DNA from: Nitrosopumilus sp. b1
Lineage (GTDB): Archaea > Thermoproteota > Nitrososphaeria > Nitrososphaerales > Nitrosopumilaceae
DNA length: 64,000 bases
Direction of reading: 5' to 3'
Assembly: GCF_014078545.1 (NCBI RefSeq)
Contig: NZ_MU078709.1
Location: 1 to 64,000, forward strand
The notes under the pieces are model-generated. The model saw only the letters and a program-made list of their open reading frames with translations, searched no databases and was not told the DNA's origin. Shown here in pieces: positions 33,359-40,720 of this stretch. The position numbers and the translations under genes were made by a program. Each line of letters starts with the position of its first letter. Within the stretch, counting starts at the first letter, position 1.

Positions 33359-33807
33359 GCAGTATCCAAGTTTGGATGCAGATATACTACTTTGTAAATC
33401 ACAACAGTATAGTCGCCTGTAAATGAGCGAGTAACCTGTCCATCATCCACACTTCTTACTCGAAATTTGTATTCATATGTTCCATCTTCATTTACTTCAG
33501 CCTGAGCAAAGCGTGCAGGTTCACCATTCTGATACATTTGGATAATCACAGGGTAATCCTTTACATGATTTGCAATTTTTCCTTCAACAAATGCCCATGG
33601 AAGAACGTTGTCAGTAGGTGCGTGAAAGAAAACAGTTGACTTTTCAACTCCCATGGTAGCATCAATTGGAAAGATTTCAGTTTGTGGAGTATGTGTATGG
33701 CCGTTAACCCCAATCATTCCGGGGTGTGGATGCGCAAATGATACAGATGATAAAGGTAAGATTAGAAAAGCAATCAAAATGCTTGATAGTACGAGTGTTT
33801 TTTGCAT
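33355..33807 (-). CDS. Secreted small beta-sandwich protein
   Basis: About 150 residues from ATG 33807, preferred over an upstream TTG because a signal peptide then starts cleanly (LVLSSILIAFLILPLSSVSFA). The mature N terminus is His-rich (HPHPGMIGVNGHTHTP), a possible copper or zinc site, followed by Ig-like strands (PVIIQMYQNGEPARFAQAEV and YEYKFRVRSV). Many thaumarchaeal exported proteins have this layout. Function unknown. Confidence 0.75.
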   Translation of the reverse strand: MQKTLVLSSILIAFLILPLSSVSFAHPHPGMIGVNGHTHTPQTEIFPIDATMGVEKSTVFFHAPTDNVLPWAFVEGKIANHVKDYPVIIQMYQNGEPARFAQAEVNEDGTYEYKFRVRSVDDGQVTRSFTGDYTVVIYKVVYLHPNLDTA

Positions 33808-33848
33808 GGTTGTTCTAAAAGGATTCAAGATTAAAAATGTTCACTAGT

Positions 33849-34100
33849 TTATAATCCATCAATTATTGGTTTTAGTTTTTCAGGAAGATCAGGCAGTTCG
33901 GTATGGCTTTCGTTGTTTTGAATTATTTCAGGTCCAATTCGTCTGACTCTTTGAGTTCCAATCAAAGTATCGATGTTTCTTTGGACGTCCTTTTCTGGCA
34001 AAATTGTTTTTAGCTTTGAAAGTACCTCTTCTTCATTTTCGTATTTTTTTATGGCATACTGGATTAGAATTATTTTTTCATCAGCGGTAAAGTCTACCAT
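33849..34100 (-). CDS. Small helical protein of unknown function
   Basis: 83 residues from ATG 34100 (MVDFTADEKIILIQYAIKKY). A longer reading has 36 extra residues with no support. It is helical and charged, with KTILPEKDVQRNIDTLIGTQ and a C-terminal Pro-rich end. No motif recognised. It is divergent from the membrane protein at 34175. Confidence 0.65.
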   Translation of the reverse strand: MVDFTADEKIILIQYAIKKYENEEEVLSKLKTILPEKDVQRNIDTLIGTQRVRRIGPEIIQNNESHTELPDLPEKLKPIIDGL

Positions 34101-34174
34101 ATTTTGAGTACTAGGTTTGTGGCTAAATATCTTTACAGAGTAAAAACGGTTAAAATAGCAGATTTGGTAATTTA

Positions 34175-34678
34175 GTGTACTTGGCAACAAAATTACAATT
34201 AATTTCAAGTGTATTGAAGATTAAAAAATATTCAATGATTGCCATAGTAAGTGGTCTTGGATTGGGAATAATTTACTATTTCTTGACAATGTCAATGCTG
34301 CCAATCCATTTTAATTCTGAATTAGAACTTGCACCATCATATGTTATTACATCTGTTGCGCTTACAGTAGTCATCTCTGCATTAGCTGGAATAAATTTTG
34401 CAATGATTGCATACAAAATGAAGAGAATGAAGATGATGAATTCAGTAAAATCAAACTCTTCGGCAGTTTTAGGTGGAGCATTTGCTGCATTTACACCTGG
34501 CTGTCCCGCATGTACTGCTCCACTGGCAGTAATCCTTGGCGCAATAGGAGGACTATCATTGTTTCCTATGCAAGGCTTAGAATTAAAATTCATTTCAGTA
34601 GGAGTTTTAATTTTTTCAGTATATTGGATAACACGTGGTCTTCAAAACAATAGCTGCTGCAGCATTAAGAAGAGTTAA
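34175..34678 (+). CDS. Four-helix membrane protein with CPAC motif
   Basis: 167 residues, GTG start with GGTTAAAATA about 25 nt upstream. Hydrophobic helices about 22-40, 53-78, 97-125 and 135-155. TPGCPACTAP near 108-117 holds a CxxC pair at a membrane boundary, next to GAIGGLSLFPMQG, and the C terminus has NNSCCSIKKS. The Cys pair may form a disulfide or bind a metal. Similar annotated proteins in thaumarchaea have no known role. Confidence 0.72.
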   Translation: MYLATKLQLISSVLKIKKYSMIAIVSGLGLGIIYYFLTMSMLPIHFNSELELAPSYVITSVALTVVISALAGINFAMIAYKMKRMKMMNSVKSNSSAVLGGAFAAFTPGCPACTAPLAVILGAIGGLSLFPMQGLELKFISVGVLIFSVYWITRGLQNNSCCSIKKS

Positions 34679-34681
34679 GAA

Positions 34682-35584
34682 TTATACTTCTTTTAGTCCC
34701 TTGTATCGATTTCGTATTGTAACTTCAGTAACATTTGCTGCTTCGGCAACATCCTTCTGAGTCTTGTCTTCACCATTTTTAACACAAGACAGGTATAATG
34801 CCGCTGCGGCCAATCCCATGGGATCTTTTCCTGCAGATTCTTCATTTTGTTGTGCAGTTTTTAAAACCTTGATTGCATAACGTTTTGTTTTTTCTGAGAT
34901 GTTAATTGTACTTGCAATTCTTGCAACACATTGAATTGAATCAGTAACTGGCATTTTTAGATCTAGTTCTTTTACAAGTAGACGATAGCATCTTGCGATG
35001 TCTTTTTTCTTAATATTAGATGCTGCTGCAACATCTTTGATAGTTCTTGGTACTGCCGTATCACGACAGGCAGCATATAGTGCAGAGCCAATCATTCCTG
35101 AAATGGAACGACCTCTTACAAGTTTTTTATCAATAGCTTTTCTGTAAATGTATGCTGCTTTTTCCACAACTGAATCAGAAAGGGAAAGTTTGTCTTTTAG
35201 TCTGTTGAGTTCTCCAAACGCTATTCGAAGATTCCTATCTGATGCATCATGTGTCTGGCTGCGGCTATCCCATGTTCGCAGTCTTTCAATTGTTGTACGC
35301 ATAGAGGATGTAAGTGGCTTGCCTGTTGCATCACGGTTAACAGGATTAATCACAGTTGCAAGTCCCATATCGTGCATTGTCAATGATGTTGGAGATCCTG
35401 CACGGGCTCTATCTCCAGTGTCATCAGAAAATGAACGCCACTCTTGACTTGAATCTACAATAACACCAGAATCAACATATCCGCAGCTTCCACAAAATTT
35501 TTCGCCCGTTACGTTATCAGTAACCATTGAATTTTTTCTACAACGTCCACAAGTACTATCTGCTTGATAATTTTTTAAAACCAT
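34682..35584 (-). CDS. tfb: Transcription initiation factor TFB
   Basis: 300 residues. N-terminal zinc ribbon with CGRCRKNSM and FCGSCGYVD (about 12-36), B-finger region SQEWRSFSDD, and two cyclin-fold repeats (about 110-200 and 205-300) with RAYxxxR-like GSALYAACRDTAVPRTIKDV and the closing AANVTEVTIRNRYKGL. Recruits RNA polymerase to TATA-bound TBP. Thaumarchaea carry several TFBs and the sequence alone does not say which this is. Confidence 0.96.
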   Translation of the reverse strand: MVLKNYQADSTCGRCRKNSMVTDNVTGEKFCGSCGYVDSGVIVDSSQEWRSFSDDTGDRARAGSPTSLTMHDMGLATVINPVNRDATGKPLTSSMRTTIERLRTWDSRSQTHDASDRNLRIAFGELNRLKDKLSLSDSVVEKAAYIYRKAIDKKLVRGRSISGMIGSALYAACRDTAVPRTIKDVAAASNIKKKDIARCYRLLVKELDLKMPVTDSIQCVARIASTINISEKTKRYAIKVLKTAQQNEESAGKDPMGLAAAALYLSCVKNGEDKTQKDVAEAANVTEVTIRNRYKGLKEV

Positions 35585-35785
35585 AGATAATGTCCACTAT
35601 ATCATAGATTTTCAGATTATAAGTACTAGTGTATTGTAGGTATTTTCTAGATTTTAACGTGCTTTTCATTCACTCACGCCTAATTGAATTAAGATAGGCT
35701 TAATCACTCATTAAAAGTAGAAAAAAGAAGATTAGTAAAGTTCTGATAAGATATTAAATTTAAAATTAATTTAAACTAGAATTTC

Positions 35786-35923
35786 TTAAAATCTTTTACT
35801 TCTATGTTTTGGTAAACATTCTTGGCAATAAACTGGTCTTCCTTCTTTTGGTTGGAAAGGAACTTGTGATTCTTTGCCACAGTCTGAACATGTACAAGGG
35901 TACATTTTTCTGTCTTCTGACAT
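35786..35923 (-). CDS. 45-residue CxxC zinc microprotein
   Basis: Hand-read ORF: MSEDRKMYPCTCSDCGKESQ, then VPFQPKEGRPVYCQECLPKH. The pairs C12/C15 and C33/C36 around VPFxPxxGRPVYC are the classical CxxC-x17-CxxC microprotein family (VPF-x-P-x-GRPVYC). It fills part of the 490-bp gap between the TFB gene and 36074. Elsewhere in the gap I see only the inverted repeat GCCTA/TAGGC at 35678-35699 and no other gene. Confidence 0.85.
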   Translation of the reverse strand: MSEDRKMYPCTCSDCGKESQVPFQPKEGRPVYCQECLPKHRSKRF

Positions 35924-36073
35924 GTCCTGAATGAATTACCCTGTTATAAGAACTAATCACAGAAAACGAGCCTATGATAATGAGGTTTGTGTTTTTGCCA
36001 GTATTACAAACTTTAATGTATCCTGTTTTCGCTTAATGTTTATGTTATTTTCAAAGATTTCAATGGGGATTTT

Positions 36074-36460
36074 TTGAAAGGTAGGCAAAGTCATGAATCG
36101 TTACTCAGAGAATTAATTGAGTATTTTGAATCAAAAAAGATCAAAATTCATTATGCAAACTATCCAGGGTACAAAAAACCAATGGAGATAAAAAGACATG
36201 CGCCAGACATTATAGGAATTCATACAGAAACTGGTCAGGTGTACATTGGTGAGGCAAAGTTGTGCAGTGAGTTAACTGATCAGATTACAAAGGAAGAATT
36301 TTATGATTTTCCAAAAACAGTGATTACAACTGGAAAATCTGCTGGAAAACTAATGCAGTTTTACCTAGCTGTTCCCTCTGATTGCGCTTCAAAAATAAAA
36401 GAAGTCTTTAACAAATCAGACATTACATGGAGTGACAACATACAGGTAGTTGGATTCTAA
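36074..36460 (+). CDS. PD-(D/E)XK nuclease-like protein
   Basis: 128 residues, TTG start. Restriction-nuclease-fold signature: N-terminal helix ESLLRELIEYFESK (Glu of motif I), then HAPDIIGIHTETGQVYIGEAK with the Asp of PD and the E-A-K catalytic pair, then a long helix and TVITTGKSAG. All active-site residues of the superfamily appear present. No SD visible. It is the first of four tightly packed small genes (to 37077). Confidence 0.75.
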   Translation: MKGRQSHESLLRELIEYFESKKIKIHYANYPGYKKPMEIKRHAPDIIGIHTETGQVYIGEAKLCSELTDQITKEEFYDFPKTVITTGKSAGKLMQFYLAVPSDCASKIKEVFNKSDITWSDNIQVVGF

Positions 36461-36461
36461 A

Positions 36462-36560
36462 ATGAATATAAAGTGCAAAAATTGTCAGAAGGAGTTCGAT
36501 CTTTTTACCAGTCAGTTTTGCTGTGACAGATGTGCTGAAGAATACTATATGTCAAACTGA
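36462..36560 (+). CDS. 32-residue CxxC microprotein
   Basis: MNIKCKNCQKEFDLFTSQFC followed by CDRCAEEYYMSN: C5/C8 and C21/C24, a compact zinc ribbon. Starts 1 bp after the stop of the PD-(D/E)XK gene, so it is translated from the same transcript. Function unknown. Confidence 0.65.
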   Translation: MNIKCKNCQKEFDLFTSQFCCDRCAEEYYMSN

Positions 36561-36643
36561 CATTGATCGAAGTAAATTTTACCTTACAGAGCAGTATTAA
36601 CTCACCAACTTCTTCTAATCATCGTGTAAATATATCTGATAGC

Positions 36644-36748
36644 ATGGCTTGCAAAGCAGGATACATACACAATTACACATTTTTCCCATTACAAGGAAAA
36701 CATCTTTGCATCAATTGTTTACAAGAACAGGATTCGGAAGCTAATTAG
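36644..36748 (+). CDS. 34-residue CxxC microprotein
   Basis: From ATG 36644: MACKAGYIHNYTFFPLQGKH, then LCINCLQEQDSEAN. Cys3, and C22/C25 with a nearby His could hold one zinc. A longer TTG-initiated reading from 36563 adds 27 residues of low-complexity Ser/Asn with no support. It lies between the previous microprotein and the GIY-YIG-like gene. Confidence 0.5.
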   Translation: MACKAGYIHNYTFFPLQGKHLCINCLQEQDSEAN

Positions 36749-36777
36749 CGCCCATATTCAGAAAGTAAAGAGTGAAG

Positions 36778-37077
36778 ATGGAAATATTAGATGAGAAAGT
36801 GCAGTTGTGGTTAGATAGTGCGAGATTTGTAAAACCAAAACCAGCAGTTTATGTCCTGTATGATAAAAAATTAAACGTATTATTTATTGGGAAAAGTGAG
36901 AATTTACAGAATCAATTTACAAAGTATCTTGATACGAACTTTGAGAATAATGAATGCAAGCAGAAAACACATACGTATCAGAAAGTTTTTGTTGAAAATC
37001 CAAGTGAGAGAATGATTCAACTCTTAGATAGATACAAGGTCGAAAACGGTAAACTACCTGACTGCAATGAAGTTTAA
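36778..37077 (+). CDS. Degenerate GIY-YIG-like protein
   Basis: 99 residues (GTG at 36772 would add two). AVYVLYDKKLNVLFIGKSEN near 22-41 corresponds to the GIY and YIG strands (VYVLY, LFIGK). The catalytic Arg following YIG is replaced by Gln (ENLQNQFTKYL), and the catalytic Glu region reads IQLLDRYK, so nuclease activity is doubtful. It closes a set of four small genes beginning with the PD-(D/E)XK protein. It could bind DNA or a zinc partner without cutting. Confidence 0.6.
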   Translation: MEILDEKVQLWLDSARFVKPKPAVYVLYDKKLNVLFIGKSENLQNQFTKYLDTNFENNECKQKTHTYQKVFVENPSERMIQLLDRYKVENGKLPDCNEV

Positions 37078-37086
37078 TCACTAGTC

Positions 37087-37482
37087 TCATTGTGAAGAAT
37101 ATTTGTCAGATAATATCACGCATACGAATATTCCTTTTCCTGATATAGCCTGGGCACTATGCCTAAGTCCTTTTGGGATAAAGATTGTTGATGGTGAAGT
37201 TACTGTGTAAGATTCATCCTCAATTTGTATTTGATATTTTAATTTTGAACTCTCAGAAAGTATGAGATTAATTTCATCATGGTTATGCTTATGCAATTGA
37301 CTATACTCTGGAAGTTTTTTTGAAGCATCAACAAAATGTACTGCAATATGAGTATTAGATTCTGGAATTATTGATTTGCTAAGCATAGACAGACGTTTTA
37401 TTGGAGCTTTTTTATGAAATGGAATTTTTTCTAGTGATTCATTGATTCCTTTTTTAATTAAGTTCTGATATTTTTTCAACAA
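37087..37482 (-). CDS. Cupin-domain protein
   Basis: 131 residues. Cupin motif 1 HKHNHDEINLIL about 63-74 gives His-His-Glu ligands, and motif 2 IFIPKGLRHSAQ about 104-115 gives the last His, so a metal site is complete. Single cupin, cytosolic. N-terminal 45 residues are basic. The reaction cannot be assigned; small cupins of this kind bind or convert sugars or act as dioxygenases. Confidence 0.82.
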   Translation of the reverse strand: MLKKYQNLIKKGINESLEKIPFHKKAPIKRLSMLSKSIIPESNTHIAVHFVDASKKLPEYSQLHKHNHDEINLILSESSKLKYQIQIEDESYTVTSPSTIFIPKGLRHSAQAISGKGIFVCVILSDKYSSQ

Positions 37483-37553
37483 AAATAGTTGTTTTTTCTA
37501 TTAAATAACATGACTCTTTTGAAGCATCTTATCATATAAGCAATGAATGCCTA

Positions 37554-38258
37554 TTGAATTCATTGCAGGTAGACAGAACATCAGAGTGGTTTGTTCCAAA
37601 ATTTGGATCTGATAGATTTCGTAAAAGTGTAGGAATTTTATTTTTGCCTTACACTGCGATAGTTACTTGTTTTGCTGCACTTGGTGCAATTTCTGGACCA
37701 ATGGATATAGAAAGAATTGCTGCAATTTGTATAATCTATTTTTTGGCACTTGGAATAAGCGCTCATTTACTTGATGCAGTAGGAGGAAAGACAAAACCGT
37801 GGGGAAACTTACCAAAGAGAAAAGTATGGAGTATTGCTCTAGGAGCTTTAGGAATTTCATTTGCAATTGGAATCTATTATGCATTCTTAGATTCTCCATT
37901 ACTATTTCCAATTGGAATTTTAGAAGGATTTTTTCTATTTGCGTATAATCTAGAGTGGTTTGGTGGAAAATTTCACAACAAGGCTTCTACAATTATTTCA
38001 TGGGGAGTATTACCTGTATTTGCAGGATCTGCTATTCAGACAAATTCAATATCATATGAAACCATAATGATAGCGGCAATAACAGCTCTGATTACATTTG
38101 CTTTGATATCTACATCAAGGCCCTACAAATTACTAAAACTCAACAATGGCGACATCAATCTCATTAAACGAAAGGAATTAGTCTTGAAAATGCTATCTCT
38201 AGGGGTGGTTTTAGGAACGATTTCATACTTTATTTTAAAATTCTATTTTATTTCGTAG
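37554..38258 (+). CDS. Polytopic membrane protein, possible UbiA-like
   Basis: 234 residues, TTG start at 37554 or 37563. Seven or eight hydrophobic segments. SAHLLDAVGGKTKPWGNLPK near 69-88 holds the charged loop between helices 2 and 3, and STSRPYKLLK lies in a later loop; these loosely resemble prenyltransferase loops, but the DxxxD pair of UbiA is not clear. I list this only as possible. TATA-like CATATAAG lies about 20-25 nt upstream. It overlaps the convergent methyltransferase gene by 11 bp. Confidence 0.65.
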   Translation: MNSLQVDRTSEWFVPKFGSDRFRKSVGILFLPYTAIVTCFAALGAISGPMDIERIAAICIIYFLALGISAHLLDAVGGKTKPWGNLPKRKVWSIALGALGISFAIGIYYAFLDSPLLFPIGILEGFFLFAYNLEWFGGKFHNKASTIISWGVLPVFAGSAIQTNSISYETIMIAAITALITFALISTSRPYKLLKLNNGDINLIKRKELVLKMLSLGVVLGTISYFILKFYFIS

Positions 38259-38940
38259 ATTGAGGCTTTTCTGCATACAAAATAACTGATGAGTTCCATG
38301 TCAGATATTGGACTTTGACTTGAAAGTCGTTTTTTTCAAGTTCTTGCTTGTAGGAAAAAACCCAATTACTTGACCTGATAACCTTTGGGAGCTCTGCAAA
38401 AGCATACTTCCAAGTAGGGAGGAAAATTCCAAGAGAGTTCAAAAAAACAAAATACGAATTCCAAAGTTTTTTAATTATTTTATTTTTTGGATAAGAAAAA
38501 TCATGCAGGATGATTTGACCGTTATAATTAAGATGAGTAATGCAATTTTTTACAAGCTTTTCAGGATTACAATACTTTGGAATATATGATGAGCAAATAC
38601 AATCAAATTTTAAATCAAGATTAAGATTTTCAGCATCTTGATGTAAAAATGAAATATTGGAAAATGTTGAAGAGTTCTTTTCTGCCATTTTTAGATAATC
38701 TTGTGATATATCAATCCCAATGATTTCTGATTTTGGGAATTTTTTTGCTAATTTTCTAGTTAAAATTCCTGTTCCACAGGCTAGATCTAAAATTGATTCT
38801 GGTGATTTTATTTTGTTTATTATTTCGTTCTTCCAATAGTTATCCTTTCCAAAGGTTGTAAAAAGTACAATTTTATCATAGGTACTAGCAGTTTGACCAA
38901 AGAAATACGGTACTAAATCCTTTGGGTATTGATTTGTCAT
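38248..38940 (-). CDS. UbiE-like SAM methyltransferase
   Basis: 230 residues. Motif I ILDLACGTGILTRKLAKKFP about 50-69, acidic GIDISQDYL, then LHQDAENLNLDLKFDCICSS. C-terminal Trp/Tyr-rich part. Looks like the UbiE/MenG quinone or similar small-molecule methyltransferase group; a menaquinone/ubiquinone role is possible because thaumarchaea make a caldariellaquinone-like or menaquinone pool, but this is inference. Cytosolic. Confidence 0.8.
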   Translation of the reverse strand: MTNQYPKDLVPYFFGQTASTYDKIVLFTTFGKDNYWKNEIINKIKSPESILDLACGTGILTRKLAKKFPKSEIIGIDISQDYLKMAEKNSSTFSNISFLHQDAENLNLDLKFDCICSSYIPKYCNPEKLVKNCITHLNYNGQIILHDFSYPKNKIIKKLWNSYFVFLNSLGIFLPTWKYAFAELPKVIRSSNWVFSYKQELEKNDFQVKVQYLTWNSSVILYAEKPQSTK

Positions 38941-38975
38941 TAAACATTAATCGTAAGAAATGATTTAAACAAATA

Positions 38976-39182
38976 CTAGGAAAATTCAAACATCTCAAGC
39001 ATTACAGAAAATACTAGATAATATGCCAGATAAAATGCCAAAAGACATACTCCAATCCATAATGAATTTTTTGCCTTTGTAGGATCATCTTTTTTTAAAA
39101 TATAATACGCGGTGATGGCTCCAACTATACTAAAGACAAGTGGTAAAGCATACCATAATGAGCTTCGCTCTTTTTGTGTCAC
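38976..39182 (-). CDS. Small two-helix membrane protein
   Basis: 68 residues: helices about 10-28 (YALPLVFSIVGAITAYYILK) and 42-63 (WIGVCLLAFYLAYYLVF), with a charged loop KKDDPTKAKN between. No known family. Same strand as the methyltransferase, 35 bp upstream of it. Confidence 0.6.
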   Translation of the reverse strand: MTQKERSSLWYALPLVFSIVGAITAYYILKKDDPTKAKNSLWIGVCLLAFYLAYYLVFSVMLEMFEFS

Positions 39183-39237
39183 ATTATTCTTTGATCTATT
39201 TAATACTAAAATTAGACTGTCCGAAAGTTTTTATTTT

Positions 39238-39275
39238 TTAGCACTAGGCATAACTCTTAGCACTAGTTAAATATC
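39238..39275 (+). promoter_or_regulatory. Promoter with tandem direct repeat for the ncRNA
   Basis: TTAGCACTAG occurs at 39238-39247 and 39257-39266, exactly 19 bp apart (about two helical turns), followed at once by a TATA box TTAAATATC (39267-39275). The predicted RNA begins at 39296, 25-30 nt downstream. The repeats look like paired activator sites on one face of the DNA. Confidence 0.6.
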
Positions 39276-39295
39276 ATTACGGTGTATCTATAATC

Positions 39296-39442
39296 ACAAG
39301 GGCTTCAGTTGTCGCCTTCTTCAAACAGAGAAGGCCCTAAACTGCTGCTGTCACTGGCTTACCCCTATCTCGTTGCTGGTCTTAAGCAGGTCCTCTCGTC
39401 AGCGTACTTCTCGGTTGCTGACCTTAAGGACAAAGCCTTGTA
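39296..39442 (+). ncRNA. Candidate structured non-coding RNA, four-way junction
   Basis: About 146 nt in a 376-bp protein-free gap. Helices by eye: P1 ACAAGG with CCTTGT (39296-39301/39436-39441), extended by CTT/AAG past a 1-nt bulge; P2 CAGTT/AACTG (39306-39310/39340-39344) with inner CCTTCT/AGAAGG (39315-39320/39329-39334); P3 CTGCT/AGCAG (39345-39349/39385-39389); P4 GTCCT/AGGAC (39390-39394/39427-39431) with inner GTCAGC/GCTGAC (39398-39403/39417-39422). P1 encloses the three others. It has a TATA box 25-30 nt upstream and a T/A-rich tail. TTGCTGGTCTTAAG and TTGCTGACCTTAAG recur internally. Not recognisable as 5S, SRP, RNase P or tRNA. Confidence 0.6.
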
Positions 39443-39557
39443 ACAGATTTTAAAAAATTTATTATTCCTATAAGTGGCCAAATATTATAATTCAATCATC
39501 CAAAACCTCAATTAAGGAAATCTAACAATTATATCTCAACAAAAAAGGCGAGACGGC

Positions 39558-40514
39558 ATGATCAGGGGATTAATTGCATCAATGAGCATTACAATGGTCT
39601 TAGTCTTTGGTTTACTATTTGCATTACTAGCCGGTTTGAGTTTCTATTTTAATCTAGGAGTTTTTGCAACGGTTGGAATGGCCATAGGTTTAGGTTTGTT
39701 TCAGTGGGCAATCGGGCCATCTATTGTAAGATGGAGTACAAATATGAGCCCATTGGATCGAGAAGAATTTCCATGGATAGAAGAAACAACTCATGAAATT
39801 TGTATTAAAAATAAAGTAAAGATTCCAAAAATTACTATTGCAAATACCAGCATGCCTAATGCATTTGTGTTTGGCAGAACTAGTAAATCTGCAACACTGA
39901 CACTTACTCGCGGATTACTAAACAGATTGACAGAAGATGAAGTTAAAGGAGTTATTGCACATGAGATTGGGCACATAAAACATAATGACATGGTTGTAAT
40001 GACAGTCATCTCAGTGATTCCAACTATAGCATATTTTATTGCGCTATCCACAATGTTTGGTGGAAGATCAAGAAATCAGGGTGGAGCTGCAGTGCTAATT
40101 GGAGTCGGAGCATTTGTTATTTACTTTATTACAAATCTTTTGATCCTTTACTTTTCACGTCTAAGGGAATTTTATGCAGATAATTTTGCAGGAAGACAGG
40201 TAAAGCCATCAATACTTGCAAATGCATTAGCAAAAATTACCTATGGTTTAAGCCTACAAAAACAACAAGCAAAAAATTCCACACTACGGTCATTTTATGC
40301 TGTAGATCCTATTTCATCAAGTTACGAAGTTACAAAATTTTCATCATACTACAAAGATCAGCACATTTCAGAAGAGGAAGTGAAAAAAGCCATGGATTGG
40401 GAACGTTCTAGTTTTAGTAAATTTGGAGAGATTTTTAGAACACATCCGTTGACCTACAAACGTATAGAAAAACTATACCAGATGGAAAGAGAAAATTCAA
40501 AAAATCAAAATTAA
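39558..40514 (+). CDS. htpX: HtpX-like M48 metalloprotease
   Basis: 318 residues. Zn motif HEIGH at 135-139 (GVIAHEIGHIKHND), downstream Glu in LREFYADNFAGRQVKPS; membrane helices about 8-30, 35-55, 145-162 and 180-200. Standard HtpX arrangement: a membrane-bound quality-control protease with its active site facing the cytosol. Monocistronic by spacing; an upstream GATC/box region precedes ATG. Confidence 0.93.
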   Translation: MIRGLIASMSITMVLVFGLLFALLAGLSFYFNLGVFATVGMAIGLGLFQWAIGPSIVRWSTNMSPLDREEFPWIEETTHEICIKNKVKIPKITIANTSMPNAFVFGRTSKSATLTLTRGLLNRLTEDEVKGVIAHEIGHIKHNDMVVMTVISVIPTIAYFIALSTMFGGRSRNQGGAAVLIGVGAFVIYFITNLLILYFSRLREFYADNFAGRQVKPSILANALAKITYGLSLQKQQAKNSTLRSFYAVDPISSSYEVTKFSSYYKDQHISEEEVKKAMDWERSSFSKFGEIFRTHPLTYKRIEKLYQMERENSKNQN

Positions 40515-40568
40515 TTGTTTTTGTATATATCCAAAATCTAGATTAGAAATCATTTTTAGTCATAAAAA

Positions 40569-40643
40569 TGGGCCCACAGGGATTTGAACCCTGGATTTTC
40601 GCCGTGTAAGGGCGACGTCATAACCGATCTGGACCATGGGCCC
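40569..40643 (-). tRNA. tRNA-Val (TAC)
   Basis: Reverse strand. Acceptor GGGCCCA pairs with TGGGCCC, discriminator A; anticodon stem TCGCC/GGCGA, loop CTTACAC, anticodon TAC (complement at 40606-40608). T-arm CAGGG/CCCTG with loop TTCAAAT. No intron; CCA not encoded. Confidence 0.96.
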
Positions 40644-40720
40644 AGCAAACTTCCTTGTTAAAATCCATTTAAACTTTGAGAATGAAAAAGCTAGAAATGT
40701 AATTAGTGTAATTTTCTGTC

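Noticed and set aside
36563-36748. 61-residue TTG-initiated reading of the CxxC microprotein
   Set aside because: The first 27 residues are Ser/Asn low complexity and there is no TATA or SD; ATG 36644 is simpler.
39296-39442. Similarity of the reverse strand to the sarcin-ricin loop of 23S rRNA (GACGAGAGGACC)
   Set aside because: Only about a dozen bases match AGTACGAGAGGACC and flanks differ; the region is too short for rRNA and the promoter points to the other strand.
39296-39442. 5S rRNA, SRP RNA or RNase P RNA
   Set aside because: The conserved 5S loops, the SRP GGAA-type domain and RNase P core motifs are not found, and the length does not fit SRP or RNase P.
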